Positions 16,836 through 24,892 of a DNA stretch of 64,000 nucleotides are shown here, one piece after another; position 1 is the stretch's first letter, and each line of letters starts with the position of its first letter. Source of the stretch: Streptomyces sp. DG2A-72. GTDB lineage: Bacteria > Actinomycetota > Actinomycetes > Streptomycetales > Streptomycetaceae. Below the pieces are notes generated by a model, which saw nothing but the letters and a program-made list of their open reading frames with translations, was not told the origin of the DNA and did not search any database. The stretch lies in NCBI RefSeq assembly GCF_030499575.1, contig NZ_JASTLC010000001.1:8766001-8830000 (forward strand), written 5' to 3'. Both the position numbers and the translations under genes were made by a program.

Positions 16836-17606
16836 TCAGTTCTCTCTGGCCAGGCCCCGGCGGATTGCGAACTCCACTGCCGAGTAGTCGGCGTCGGGCC
16901 GCTCCAGTTCGATCGGCTTCGCCGTGTGCAGGGGTGGCTGGGCCATGAAGCGGGGGCGGGTGCCGTGGTGGGGCTGGGCGGCGTGGACGAGGAAGGGGTG
17001 GCAGAGGTAGACGTCGCCGGGGCTGCCGGTGGCGTGGGCGAGCGGGCGGTGTGCGGAGGCTTCGGCGACCTTCGGGCCGAGCTCCAGGTAGGAGGCGCCC
17101 GTCTCGCCGTACGGCGCCAGGACCGGCGGTACGTCGAGATGTGAGCCGACCCGGATGCGGGTCGGGGCGTTGCCCTCGGTGACCTCGCTGAACAGGAACA
17201 GCATCAGCAGCGCGCGGTCCTTCGAGCGCAGGTTCGTGTGGGGGTGCTCGGCGCCCTCGGGGACGTAGCTGCCTTCGATGTGCCAGCCCGCGTCGTCCGG
17301 TTCCTCCTCGTGCGGGAACCGCAGCGGGAAGCTGCCCAGCGAGTAGCGCGACTGCCAGCGGTCCTCACCCACCAGCAGGTCGAACGCCTCGTGCAGGGCG
17401 GGGGAGTTGGCGGCGGCCGCGAAGGGGCCCTGTGCCATGTCGTATACCCAGTGCACCGGGTCCTTCCAGGTGCCCGGATCCTCCGGGTCGTACCCGGTCT
17501 CCCGCCACAGCAGCCGTGCGCAGTGCTCGGCGACGCGCGGCGGGAAGGCGCCCTCGATCTTCACGAACCCGTCTTCGAGGAACCGTTCCACCATCACGTC
17601 GTCCAT
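16836..17606 (-). CDS. Phytanoyl-CoA dioxygenase (PhyH) family protein
   Basis: The protein has 256 residues, typical for the family. PhyH enzymes are Fe(II)/2-oxoglutarate oxygenases with a jelly-roll fold. The proximal metal pair is seen as His109-x-Glu111 in GWHIEGSY (Asp is more usual than Glu) and the distal His as His208 in CHPFLVHAAQ, with an Arg at about 217-219 suited to bind 2-oxoglutarate. The N-terminus VERFLEDGFVKIEGAFPP is the usual opening. The ATG at 17606 gives that opening directly. Its substrate is unknown and there is no biosynthetic cluster around it. It is divergent from the His-rich methyltransferase, with 138 bp between. Confidence 0.85.
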   Translation of the reverse strand: MDDVMVERFLEDGFVKIEGAFPPRVAEHCARLLWRETGYDPEDPGTWKDPVHWVYDMAQGPFAAAANSPALHEAFDLLVGEDRWQSRYSLGSFPLRFPHEEEPDDAGWHIEGSYVPEGAEHPHTNLRSKDRALLMLFLFSEVTEGNAPTRIRVGSHLDVPPVLAPYGETGASYLELGPKVAEASAHRPLAHATGSPGDVYLCHPFLVHAAQPHHGTRPRFMAQPPLHTAKPIELERPDADYSAVEFAIRRGLAREN

Positions 17607-17744
17607 GGGGCCATCCTGGGCGACCGGCGGCAGGCGGCGCATCCGATTTTCGGCGCCGTGGTTTTTGCTGCGGCGGCAACTGCGATTGCCTGTTCGCGGT
17701 GCGTCGGCGCACGCTGGCCGTACGCGGACGAGAGGCTGACCACC

Positions 17745-18650
17745 ATGGCGCACGACCACCAGCACCAGCATCAGCACCAGCACGACCACCGTCACCAGCA
17801 CGATCACACCGACATCGACTGGGCTGAGATGGCCCCGCTGCTGGAGGCACAGGCGGAGCTGTACACGCCCCTGCACGAGCGCGCGCTCGCCTGGCTCGGC
17901 AAGAAACAGACCGAGCCGGGGCTGATCGTCGACGCGGGCAGCGGGCCCGGCGTCGTCTCCTGTCTGCTCGCCGACGCCTTCCCCGGCGCCCGGGTCGTCG
18001 CCGTCGACGGCTCCGAACCGCTGCTGGAGCGGGCCCGCGCGCGGGCGAAGCGGCTCGGCGTCGCGGACCGCTTCGGCACGCTCGCCGGTGAACTGCCGGA
18101 CATCATGACCGACTTGGACTACCCGGCCGATCTGATCTGGGCCAGCCACAGCCTGCACCACCTCGGCGACCAGCGCGCCGCGATCGCGGCCTACGGCGAA
18201 CGGCTGACGTTCGGCGGCACGCTCGCGCTGGTGGAGGGCGGCCTGCCCACGCGCTTCCTGCCGCGCGACATCGGGATCGGGCGCCCGGGCCTGCAGGCGC
18301 GCCTCGACGCCGTGCAGGAGGAGTGGTTCACGCAGATGCGGGCGGCGCTGCCGGGGAGTGTGGCGGTGCCCGAGGACTGGCCGGCCCTGATGACCGCCGC
18401 CGGCCTGAAGCCCACCGGCACCCGCAGCTTCCTGCTCGACCTGCCCGCCCCGGCCCCCGACCGGGCACGCACCGTCGCCGCCGCCACCCTCTCCCGCCAC
18501 CGCGAGATCATCGGCGACAGCCTCGACGCCACCGACCGCGCCACCCTCGACCGCCTCGTCGACCCCGACGACAAGGCGAGCGTGCACCACCGCCCGGACC
18601 TGTTCGTCCTGTCGGCCCGCACGGTCCACACGGCCGTCCGGACCGGCTGA
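17745..18650 (+). CDS. SAM-dependent methyltransferase with alternating-His N-terminal tail
   Basis: The protein has 301 residues. Residues 3-21 have His at every second position (ten His), a tail suited to bind Ni, Zn or Co. The class I methyltransferase core follows, with motif I LIVDAGSGPGVVSCLLAD (about 59-76), motif II VVAVDGSEPLLERARARA and a motif IV region DLIWASHSLHHLGDQ. The substrate is not evident. ATG at 17745 is preceded by GAGAGGCTG. The tail may serve metal delivery or sensing rather than methylation. The opposite gene encodes an iron dioxygenase; a functional link is only a guess. Confidence 0.85.
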   Translation: MAHDHQHQHQHQHDHRHQHDHTDIDWAEMAPLLEAQAELYTPLHERALAWLGKKQTEPGLIVDAGSGPGVVSCLLADAFPGARVVAVDGSEPLLERARARAKRLGVADRFGTLAGELPDIMTDLDYPADLIWASHSLHHLGDQRAAIAAYGERLTFGGTLALVEGGLPTRFLPRDIGIGRPGLQARLDAVQEEWFTQMRAALPGSVAVPEDWPALMTAAGLKPTGTRSFLLDLPAPAPDRARTVAAATLSRHREIIGDSLDATDRATLDRLVDPDDKASVHHRPDLFVLSARTVHTAVRTG

Positions 18651-18680
18651 GGCGCGGCTCAGCAGCCGCCGGGCACAGAG

Positions 18681-18707
18681 CACTTGACTTCAAGAGCACT
18701 CCAAGTG
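18681..18707 (+). promoter_or_regulatory. Possible MerR-type promoter/operator for the SDR gene
   Basis: CACTTG (18681-18686) and CAAGTG (18702-18707) are inverted arms around a TTGACTTCAAGAGCACTCC core that includes a -35-like TTGACT. The arrangement looks like MerR-family operator-promoters of actinobacterial reductases. No good -10 box is visible, so confidence is low. Confidence 0.35.
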
Positions 18708-18746
18708 ATGGACTCCCCGCAGTTCACCAACGAACAGGGGGAAACC

Positions 18747-19448
18747 ATGACTGACTCTCCGGTCACGCTCATCACCGGCGGTGGCAGTGGCATAGGCGCC
18801 GCGGTCGCCCGGCAGCTGCTCGGCGCCGGGCAGCGAGTGGCCGTCACCGGCCGCGGTGAGGCACGCCTGCGCGGCTTTGCCGAGGAACTCGGCGATCCTG
18901 AGGGCCTGTTGACGATCGCCGGCAACGCGGGCGACTACGACCAGATCCGTGCGGCCGTCGAGGTCACGCTCAAGGAGTTCGGGCGGCTCGACACCGTCGT
19001 CGCCAACGCCGGTTTCGCCACGCACGATTCGGTCGCCGAGGGCGATCCCGCCGGGTGGACGGAGATGGTGCTGACCAATGTGCTCGGCCCCGCGCTGCTC
19101 ATCCGCGCGTCCATCGACGCGCTGAAGGAGACACGGGGCCGGATCGTCCTGGTCGGGAGTGTCGCCGGGTTCGTGCCCGGGCCGGGCAATATCTACGGGG
19201 CGACGAAGTGGGCCGTGACCGGGCTCGCCGAGAACACCCGGCGGCAGGTCACCGAGTGGGGCGTCGGCGTGACCCTGATCGCGCCCGGCCGCGTGGAGAC
19301 CCCGTTCTGGGACAACTACGGCAGTCTGCCGCCCGGCCATCTCCTCACCGCGGACCAGATCGCCGACTCGGTCGTGTGGGCGATCCGCCAGCCGGAGGGA
19401 GTCGACATCAACACGGTCGTCGTACGACCGATCGGGCAGCCCAACTGA
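18747..19448 (+). CDS. Short-chain dehydrogenase/reductase
   Basis: The protein has 233 residues of classical SDR type. The dinucleotide site is TLITGGGSGIGAAVARQL near the N-terminus, the structural motif is VVANAG, and the catalytic set is Ser in LVGSVAG with Tyr-x-x-x-Lys in IYGATKWAV. ATG 18747 was chosen because GGGGGA lies 4 bp upstream; in-frame codons at 18684 and 18708 are alternatives. The substrate is unknown. It converges on an aldo/keto reductase gene with only 28 bp between stops. Confidence 0.9.
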   Translation: MTDSPVTLITGGGSGIGAAVARQLLGAGQRVAVTGRGEARLRGFAEELGDPEGLLTIAGNAGDYDQIRAAVEVTLKEFGRLDTVVANAGFATHDSVAEGDPAGWTEMVLTNVLGPALLIRASIDALKETRGRIVLVGSVAGFVPGPGNIYGATKWAVTGLAENTRRQVTEWGVGVTLIAPGRVETPFWDNYGSLPPGHLLTADQIADSVVWAIRQPEGVDINTVVVRPIGQPN

Positions 19449-19476
19449 CGTATGCGGGCCGCCCGACCGGTGCCGC

Positions 19477-20313
19477 TCAGGCTCCTTCGAACGTGGCCGG
19501 GTCCGGACCGATCCGCCGGTCCTCGTTGAGCGCGCTGATCGCCGCCAGGTCCTCGGTGTCCAGGGTGAAGTCGAAGACCTCGATGTTCTCCTTGATCCGG
19601 GACGGCGTCACGGACTTGGGGATCACCACGTTGCCCAGCTGGAGGTGCCAGCGCAGCACGATCTGGGCGGGCGTGCGGCCGTGCTTCTGGGCGATGGCCA
19701 CGATCGCCGGGACCTCCAGCAGGCCCTTGCCCTGGCCGAGCGGCGACCAGGCCTCGGTGGCGATGCCCTGCTCCGCGTGGTACTCGCGGGCCGCGTGCTG
19801 CTGGAGGTGCGGGTGCAGCTCGATCTGGTTGACCGCCGGGATGACCGACGTCTCGCCGATCAGGCGCTCAAGGTGCTCCGGCAGGAAGTTGGAGACGCCG
19901 ACGGCACGGACCCGGCCGTCGGCGAGGAGCTTCTCGAACGCCTTGTACGTGTCGACGAAGTTGCCGGTGGCCGGGCGCGGCCAGTGGATCAGGTACAGAT
20001 CCAGGTGGTCCAGGCCGAGCTTGGCCAGGGACTCGTCGAAGGCGCGGAGGGTGGAGTCGTACCCGTGGTCGCTGTTCCAGAGCTTGGTGGTGACGAAGAG
20101 GTCCTCGCGGGGAACGCCGGAGGCGGCGATCGCCCTGCCGGTGCCCTCTTCATTGCCGTAGATCGCCGCTGTGTCGATGCTGCGGTACCCGGTCTCCAGC
20201 GCGGTGGTGACCGCCTGCTCCGCCTCGTCGTCCGGCACCTGCCAGACGCCGAAGCCCAGCTGGGGCATCTCGACGCCGTTGTTGAGGATGATCGGGGGGA
20301 CCTTGCTGCTCAC
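19477..20313 (-). CDS. Aldo/keto reductase (AKR5-like)
   Basis: The protein has 278 residues and resembles bacterial 2,5-diketo-D-gluconate reductases. The tetrad is visible: Asp and Tyr in SIDTAAIYGNEEGTG, Lys in VTTKLWNSDH and His in LYLIHWPRP. The NADPH-binding C-terminal element VIPKSVTPSRIKENIEVFDF is intact. It would reduce aldehydes or ketones in the cytoplasm. A palindrome (20363-20377) lies 50 bp upstream. Its true substrate cannot be told from sequence. Confidence 0.92.
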   Translation of the reverse strand: MSSKVPPIILNNGVEMPQLGFGVWQVPDDEAEQAVTTALETGYRSIDTAAIYGNEEGTGRAIAASGVPREDLFVTTKLWNSDHGYDSTLRAFDESLAKLGLDHLDLYLIHWPRPATGNFVDTYKAFEKLLADGRVRAVGVSNFLPEHLERLIGETSVIPAVNQIELHPHLQQHAAREYHAEQGIATEAWSPLGQGKGLLEVPAIVAIAQKHGRTPAQIVLRWHLQLGNVVIPKSVTPSRIKENIEVFDFTLDTEDLAAISALNEDRRIGPDPATFEGA

Positions 20314-20362
20314 GAGCTCTCGATCCTTCGGTTGTCGTCAGGTGGTATTCATATCGTCAACG

Positions 20363-20377
20363 ATCACGAGCCGTGAT
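20363..20377. promoter_or_regulatory. Inverted repeat upstream of the aldo/keto reductase
   Basis: ATCACG (20363-20368), AGC, CGTGAT (20372-20377), immediately next to ATCGTCAACGAT (20353-20364). The two overlapping palindromes lie between the AKR start and the upstream acyl-CoA ligase stop, as expected for an operator. The regulator is unknown. Confidence 0.4.
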
Positions 20378-20420
20378 GCATTCCTGACCGGAGAATCCCT
20401 CGAAACTCCTTGCACGGGCG

Positions 20421-22247
20421 TCACGCCCGGTACAGCGCCTCGACCTCGTTGGCGTAGGCGTTCTCGATCGCCTTGCGCTTCAGCTTCAGCGACGGGGTCA
20501 GCAGCCCGTGCTCTTCGGTGAACGGCTGGGCGAGTATCCGGAATGTGCGGATCGATTCGGCCTGTGAGACAAGCGTGTTGGCGGCGACCACCGCGCGCCG
20601 CACCTCCGTCTCCAGGTCCGCGTCGCGCACCAACTGGGCCGGGGACATCTGGGGCTTGCCGCGCATCGACAGCCAGTGCTCGACGGCCTCCTGGTCGAGG
20701 GTGACCAGGGCGGCGATGTAGGGGCGGTCGTTGCCGACGACGATGCACTGGGAGACCAGCGGATGGTCCCGTACGCGTTCCTCCAGCTGGCCGGGCGAGA
20801 CGCTCTTGCCGCCAGAGGTGACCAGGATCTCCTTCTTGCGGCCGGTGATGGTGAGATAGCCGTCCTCGTCGAGGGAACCCAGGTCGCCGGTGGCGAGCCA
20901 GCCGTCGTGCAGGGTCTCGTCGGTGGCCTTCTTGTTGTTGAGGTAGCCCTGGAAGAGGTTGGCGCCGTGCAGCCAGATCTCGCCGTCGTCCGCGATGTGC
21001 ACCGTCATGCCGGGGATGGGCTGGCCGACGGTGCCGTAGCGGGTGCGCTCGGGCGGGTTGGCGGTCGCGGCGGCCGTCGACTCGGTGAGGCCGTAACCCT
21101 CGTAGATGTGCACGCCCGCGCCCGCGAAGAACAGGCCGAGCCGCCGGTCCATCGCCGAGCCGCCGGTCATCGCGTGCCGGATGCGGCCGCCCATCGCCGC
21201 CCGGATCTTGGCGTAGACGAGCTTGTCGAACAGCTGGTGCTGCACGCGCAGACCGGCCGAGGGGCCGGGCCCGATGCCCCAGGCCCTGGCCTCCACGGCG
21301 TCGGCGTACTTCACGGCGATCTCGACGGCCTTCTCGAAGGGCCCCGCCTTGCCCTCCCGCTGGGCCTTGCGGCGGGAGGCGTTGAAGACCTTCTCGAAGA
21401 TGTACGGCACGCCGAGGAAGAACGTCGGCTTGAAGGCGGCCAGGTCGGGAAGGAGGGCGGCCGCGTTCATCTGCGGCTGGTGGCCGAACTTGACCTTGCC
21501 GCGGATCGCGGCGACCTGCACCATCCGCCCGAAGACATGCGCGAGCGGCAGGAACAGCAGGGTGGCCGCCTCGTCGCCCTTCTTCGAGTGGAACACCGGC
21601 TCCCAGCGCTCGATGACCGTGTCCGCCTCGTACATGAAGTTGCCGTGCGTGATGACACAGCCCTTGGGGCGGCCCGTCGTCCCCGAGGTGTAGATGACCG
21701 TGGCGACCGAGTCCGGGGTGACGGCCTGGCGGTGCCGGTGCACGATCTCGTCGTCGATGTGGGCGCCCGCGTCGTACAGCTCCTGCACGGCGCCGGAGTC
21801 GAGCTGCCACAGATGGCGCAACTGCGGAAGCCGGTCGATGACCGTGGCGATGGTCATCGCGTGGTCCTCGTGCTCCACGATCGCGGCCGTGCACTCGGCG
21901 TCGTACAGCATCCAGAAGCACTGCTCGGCCGAGGACGTGGGATAGACCGGGACCACCTGGGCGCCGATCGTCCACAGCGCGTAGTCGAAGAGCGTCCACT
22001 CGTAACGGGTGCGGGACATGATCGCGACCCGGTCGCCGAACCGGATGCCTCGGGCAAGCAAACCCTTGGCGAGAGCCAGCACTTCGTCACGGAACTCCGC
22101 GGCGGTGACGTCCCGCCACTGGTCCAGCTCGTCCTTGCGGCCGAGCGCGATGTGCAGCGGGTCTTCCTGGGCGTGCTGAAAGACGACATCGGCCAGACCG
22201 CCCACCGGCGGCGCCAACGCCAACGGAGGGTTGGTGAACTCGCGCAA
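20421..22247 (-). CDS. Long-chain fatty-acid--CoA ligase (AMP-binding)
   Basis: The protein has 608 residues. It belongs to the FadD15-like adenylate-forming enzymes. The P-loop VIYTSGTTGRPKGCVITHGN is at about 184-203, the A5-like GYGLTESTAA and the A7/A8 region GWLATGDLGSLDEDGYLTITGR are present, followed by KEILVTSGGKSVSP and a C-terminal Lys-bearing lid (LKLKRKAIENAYANEVEALY). It activates fatty acids with ATP and CoA. The start is a TTG at 22247; the MREF opening is conserved in streptomycete homologues as I recall them, which favours this unusual codon. It is a single gene. Confidence 0.9.
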   Translation of the reverse strand: MREFTNPPLALAPPVGGLADVVFQHAQEDPLHIALGRKDELDQWRDVTAAEFRDEVLALAKGLLARGIRFGDRVAIMSRTRYEWTLFDYALWTIGAQVVPVYPTSSAEQCFWMLYDAECTAAIVEHEDHAMTIATVIDRLPQLRHLWQLDSGAVQELYDAGAHIDDEIVHRHRQAVTPDSVATVIYTSGTTGRPKGCVITHGNFMYEADTVIERWEPVFHSKKGDEAATLLFLPLAHVFGRMVQVAAIRGKVKFGHQPQMNAAALLPDLAAFKPTFFLGVPYIFEKVFNASRRKAQREGKAGPFEKAVEIAVKYADAVEARAWGIGPGPSAGLRVQHQLFDKLVYAKIRAAMGGRIRHAMTGGSAMDRRLGLFFAGAGVHIYEGYGLTESTAAATANPPERTRYGTVGQPIPGMTVHIADDGEIWLHGANLFQGYLNNKKATDETLHDGWLATGDLGSLDEDGYLTITGRKKEILVTSGGKSVSPGQLEERVRDHPLVSQCIVVGNDRPYIAALVTLDQEAVEHWLSMRGKPQMSPAQLVRDADLETEVRRAVVAANTLVSQAESIRTFRILAQPFTEEHGLLTPSLKLKRKAIENAYANEVEALYRA

Positions 22248-22437
22248 ACCCCGCTCCCCGCTCCCTCTTACCTGGTTCAGGTGACGCTCCGCACAGGCCG
22301 TGAAAGCTACCCCACGCGCGGGCGCGACGGGAGAGGGGCCAAAACGGAGTGACTCTCAGGTACGCCCTGGTCAGTGTCGGAAAATGCCCTCACATGGGGA
22401 AAGGGTCGGACAGTTTCCTTACGGTTGAGTAAGTTTC

Positions 22438-22482
22438 GGTGCCGTAATCTCCACCGAATCTGTACGACGCGATTACGGCACC
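22438..22482. terminator. 12-bp inverted repeat with 21-nt loop
   Basis: GGTGCCGTAATC (22438-22449) and GATTACGGCACC (22471-22482) are perfect 12-bp arms. The site lies just after the MFS remnant and about 190 bp upstream of the acyl-CoA ligase start. It may terminate transcripts from the LysR/remnant side; the long loop also allows an operator role. Confidence 0.5.
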
Positions 22483-22492
22483 GGACGGGGTA

Positions 22493-22760
22493 TCAGTTCC
22501 GGTGCGCGGCCTCCTCCTCCGTCAGCGTCCGCGCGGGCGCTTTCGTCACTCCGCCCGGCGCACTGACCAGGGCGAGGACAAGCACTCCGGCCGCCGTCGC
22601 CACACAACCGGCCACCCCCGCGGCCGAGTTGAGGCCCGCGGCGAACGCCTCGTGCAGGGTGTGCTCGGGGAACGCGCCGCGCAGCGCTCCGGCGCCACCC
22701 CGTCCAGCATCATGGTGACGTCGGTCGTGAGGAACAGCGCGGGACTCCACGACTGCTTGA
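22493..22760 (-). pseudogene. C-terminal remnant of an MFS (DHA2-like) exporter
   Basis: The frame ending at 22493 reads FPEHTLHEAFAAGLNSAAGV then AGCVATAAGVLVLALVSA and a polar tail ending TEEEAAHRN, which is the last transmembrane helix and tail of a drug:proton antiporter of the 14-helix type. Upstream, a different frame (TTDVTMMLDGVAPE) seems to continue it, implying a frameshift near 22680. The first roughly 400 residues are missing. It lies directly downstream of a LysR gene, which may once have regulated it. Confidence 0.5.
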
Positions 22761-22839
22761 GCGGGCGCCTGGGCCACCTCCCCGGCGTCCAGCACGTGGA
22801 GGCGTCGCCGTTCCTGCGTCGGGTCAAGCAGCTGACGTA

Positions 22840-23727
22840 TCAGAAGCCCTTCCGCTGACGGCGGTGCAGCCGGTCGCCGCCCGCCAGGATCGCCGCGGCG
22901 AGGGCGTCCGCCGCGCCCTGGGCGGAGGTGCGGCGGCGGCCGTGGACGAGGACGAAGTCGACCTGGCCCAGTTCCGGCAGGCCCGCCCGGTCCGGTACGC
23001 GGACCAGGCCGGGCGGGATCAGGCCGCGGGAGTGGGCCATCACGCCCAGGCCCGCGCGGGCTGCCGCGACGAGGCCGTTGAGGCTGCCGCTGGTGCAGGC
23101 GATGTGCCATGCGCGGCCCTGTCGCTCCAGGGCCTCCAGGGCCAGGGCGCGGGTGATGCCGGGCGGCGGGTACACGATCAGCGGGACCGGGCGGTCGGGG
23201 TCGAGCCGCAGGCGTTCCGCGCCGATCCACACCAGGCCGTCGTGCCACACCAGTTCTCCGCGCGGGTCCTCGGGGCGCCGTTTCGCCAGGACCAGGTCGA
23301 GCTTCCCGGCGGTCAGCTGCTCGTGCAGGGTGCCCGACAGCTCGACCGTCAGCTCCAGGTCGACCTCGGGGTGGTCGTGCCGGAAGCCCTCGAGGATCTC
23401 CGGCAGCCGGGTCAGCACGAAGTCCTCCGAGGCACCGAAGCGAAGCCGGCCCCGCACCCGGGTACCCGTGAAGAACGCGGTCGCCTGCTCGTGCACCTCC
23501 AGGATCCGGCGCGCGAAACCGAGCATCGCCTCGCCGTCCTCGGTCAGCTCGACGGAGTGGGTGTCCCGGGTGAACAGCTGCCGCCCGGCGGCGTTCTCCA
23601 GCCGCCGCACATGCTGGCTGACCGTCGACTGGCGCAGCCCGAGACGCCGGGCGGCCTGCGTGAAGCTCAGGGTCTGCGCCACCGCCAGGAAGGTGCGCAG
23701 GTGGGAGGGCTCGTACACACGGAACAC
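22840..23727 (-). CDS. LysR-family transcriptional regulator
   Basis: The protein has 295 residues. The winged HTH is at about 5-65 (LRTFLAVAQTLSFTQAARRL, GLRQSTVSQHVRRLENAAG) and the LysR substrate-binding domain at about 90-290 (GRLRFGASEDFVLTRLPEIL). The start is GTG at 23727. It is divergent from a bile-acid-symporter-like transporter, and a palindrome lies in the 133-bp gap, so it probably controls that transporter. The effector is unknown. Confidence 0.92.
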   Translation of the reverse strand: MFRVYEPSHLRTFLAVAQTLSFTQAARRLGLRQSTVSQHVRRLENAAGRQLFTRDTHSVELTEDGEAMLGFARRILEVHEQATAFFTGTRVRGRLRFGASEDFVLTRLPEILEGFRHDHPEVDLELTVELSGTLHEQLTAGKLDLVLAKRRPEDPRGELVWHDGLVWIGAERLRLDPDRPVPLIVYPPPGITRALALEALERQGRAWHIACTSGSLNGLVAAARAGLGVMAHSRGLIPPGLVRVPDRAGLPELGQVDFVLVHGRRRTSAQGAADALAAAILAGGDRLHRRQRKGF

Positions 23728-23738
23728 GGTAGCGCTTT

Positions 23739-23753
23739 ATCGCGGAACGCGAT
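23739..23753. promoter_or_regulatory. Candidate LysR operator
   Basis: ATCGCG (23739-23744), GAA, CGCGAT (23748-23753) is a perfect palindrome 12 bp from the LysR start and about 110 bp from the transporter start. The position suits autoregulation plus control of the divergent gene. Confidence 0.5.
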
Positions 23754-23860
23754 GACAGTCAGAGCAGTATGACGGATTCCCGATCACGGTGTCGTGGAGG
23801 ACGATGGAGAGGGGCCCTCTTGGCCCCACACCGCCCGAGAACCAGAGTTAGTGGAGCACC

Positions 23861-24892
23861 GTGAAACGCCTGCGTTGGCCCCGTTGGATGCCGATCGACC
23901 CGTACATCCTGCTCCTGCTCGGGACGGTCGGCTTCGCCGCTCTCCTGCCCGCGCGCGGGACGGGCGCGGACGTCGCCTCCGGTGCCTCCACGGCCGCGAT
24001 CGCCTTCCTGTTCTTCCTGTACGGGGTGCGGCTGTCGACGCGCGAGGCCCTGGACGGGCTCAAGCACTGGCGTCTCCATGTCACGGTCCTGGCCTGCACC
24101 TTCGTGATCTTCCCGGTGCTCGGTCTGGCGTCCCGCGGCCTGGTCCCGGTGCTGCTGTCGGAGCCGCTCTTCCAGGGCCTGCTCTTCCTCACGCTCGTCC
24201 CGTCGACCATCCAGTCGTCGATCGCCTTCACCTCGATCGCCCGCGGCAATGTGCCCGCAGCGATCTGCGCCGGCTCCTTCTCCTCGCTGGTGGGCATCGT
24301 CGTCACTCCGCTCCTTGCGGCCTCCCTGCTGGGCGGCACCGGCGGTTTCTCCGCCGACTCGCTGATCGAGATCGTGCTGCAGCTGCTGGTGCCGTTCCTC
24401 GCCGGGCAGTTGCTGCGCCGCTGGATCGGCGGGTTCGTCGCCCGGCACAAGAAGGCGCTCGGACTGGTCGACCGCGGGTCGATCCTGCTCGTCGTCTACA
24501 CCGCGTTCAGCGAGGGCATGGTGCAGGGCATCTGGCACCAGGTGAGCCCGGCCCGGCTGGCCGGTCTGCTCGCCGTGGAAGCGGTCCTGCTCGCCGTGAT
24601 GCTCGCGCTGACCTGGTACGGCGCCAAGGCGCTGCGCTTCGACCGGGAGGACCGGATCGCGATCCAGTTCGCCGGCTCGAAGAAGTCCCTGGCCGCCGGA
24701 CTGCCCATGGCGAGCGTCCTGTTCGGCGCACAGGCCGCGCTGGCCGTACTGCCGCTGATGCTCTTCCACCAGATGCAGCTGATGGTGTGCGCGGTGATCG
24801 CCAAGCGCCGGTCGCACGACAAGGTGCTCAGCGAGCCGGCTCCAGCCGAAGAGTCACGAATCGCGGTCGGTACAGGGACACGTTCCGGCTGA
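23861..24892 (+). CDS. Bile acid:sodium symporter-like transporter (SBF-like, PF13593 type)
   Basis: The protein has 343 residues with about ten hydrophobic segments. Characteristic elements are FLFFLYGVRLSTREALDGLK, TLVPSTIQSSIAFTSIARGN (the crossover region) and FAGSKKSLAAGLPMASVLFG near the C-terminus. The SBF-like group includes plant and bacterial carriers of organic anions coupled to sodium; the substrate here is unknown. The GTG at 23861 follows GGAG. Its 3' end overlaps the convergent gene at 24828 by 65 bp. Regulation by the divergent LysR protein is likely. Confidence 0.88.
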   Translation: MKRLRWPRWMPIDPYILLLLGTVGFAALLPARGTGADVASGASTAAIAFLFFLYGVRLSTREALDGLKHWRLHVTVLACTFVIFPVLGLASRGLVPVLLSEPLFQGLLFLTLVPSTIQSSIAFTSIARGNVPAAICAGSFSSLVGIVVTPLLAASLLGGTGGFSADSLIEIVLQLLVPFLAGQLLRRWIGGFVARHKKALGLVDRGSILLVVYTAFSEGMVQGIWHQVSPARLAGLLAVEAVLLAVMLALTWYGAKALRFDREDRIAIQFAGSKKSLAAGLPMASVLFGAQAALAVLPLMLFHQMQLMVCAVIAKRRSHDKVLSEPAPAEESRIAVGTGTRSG

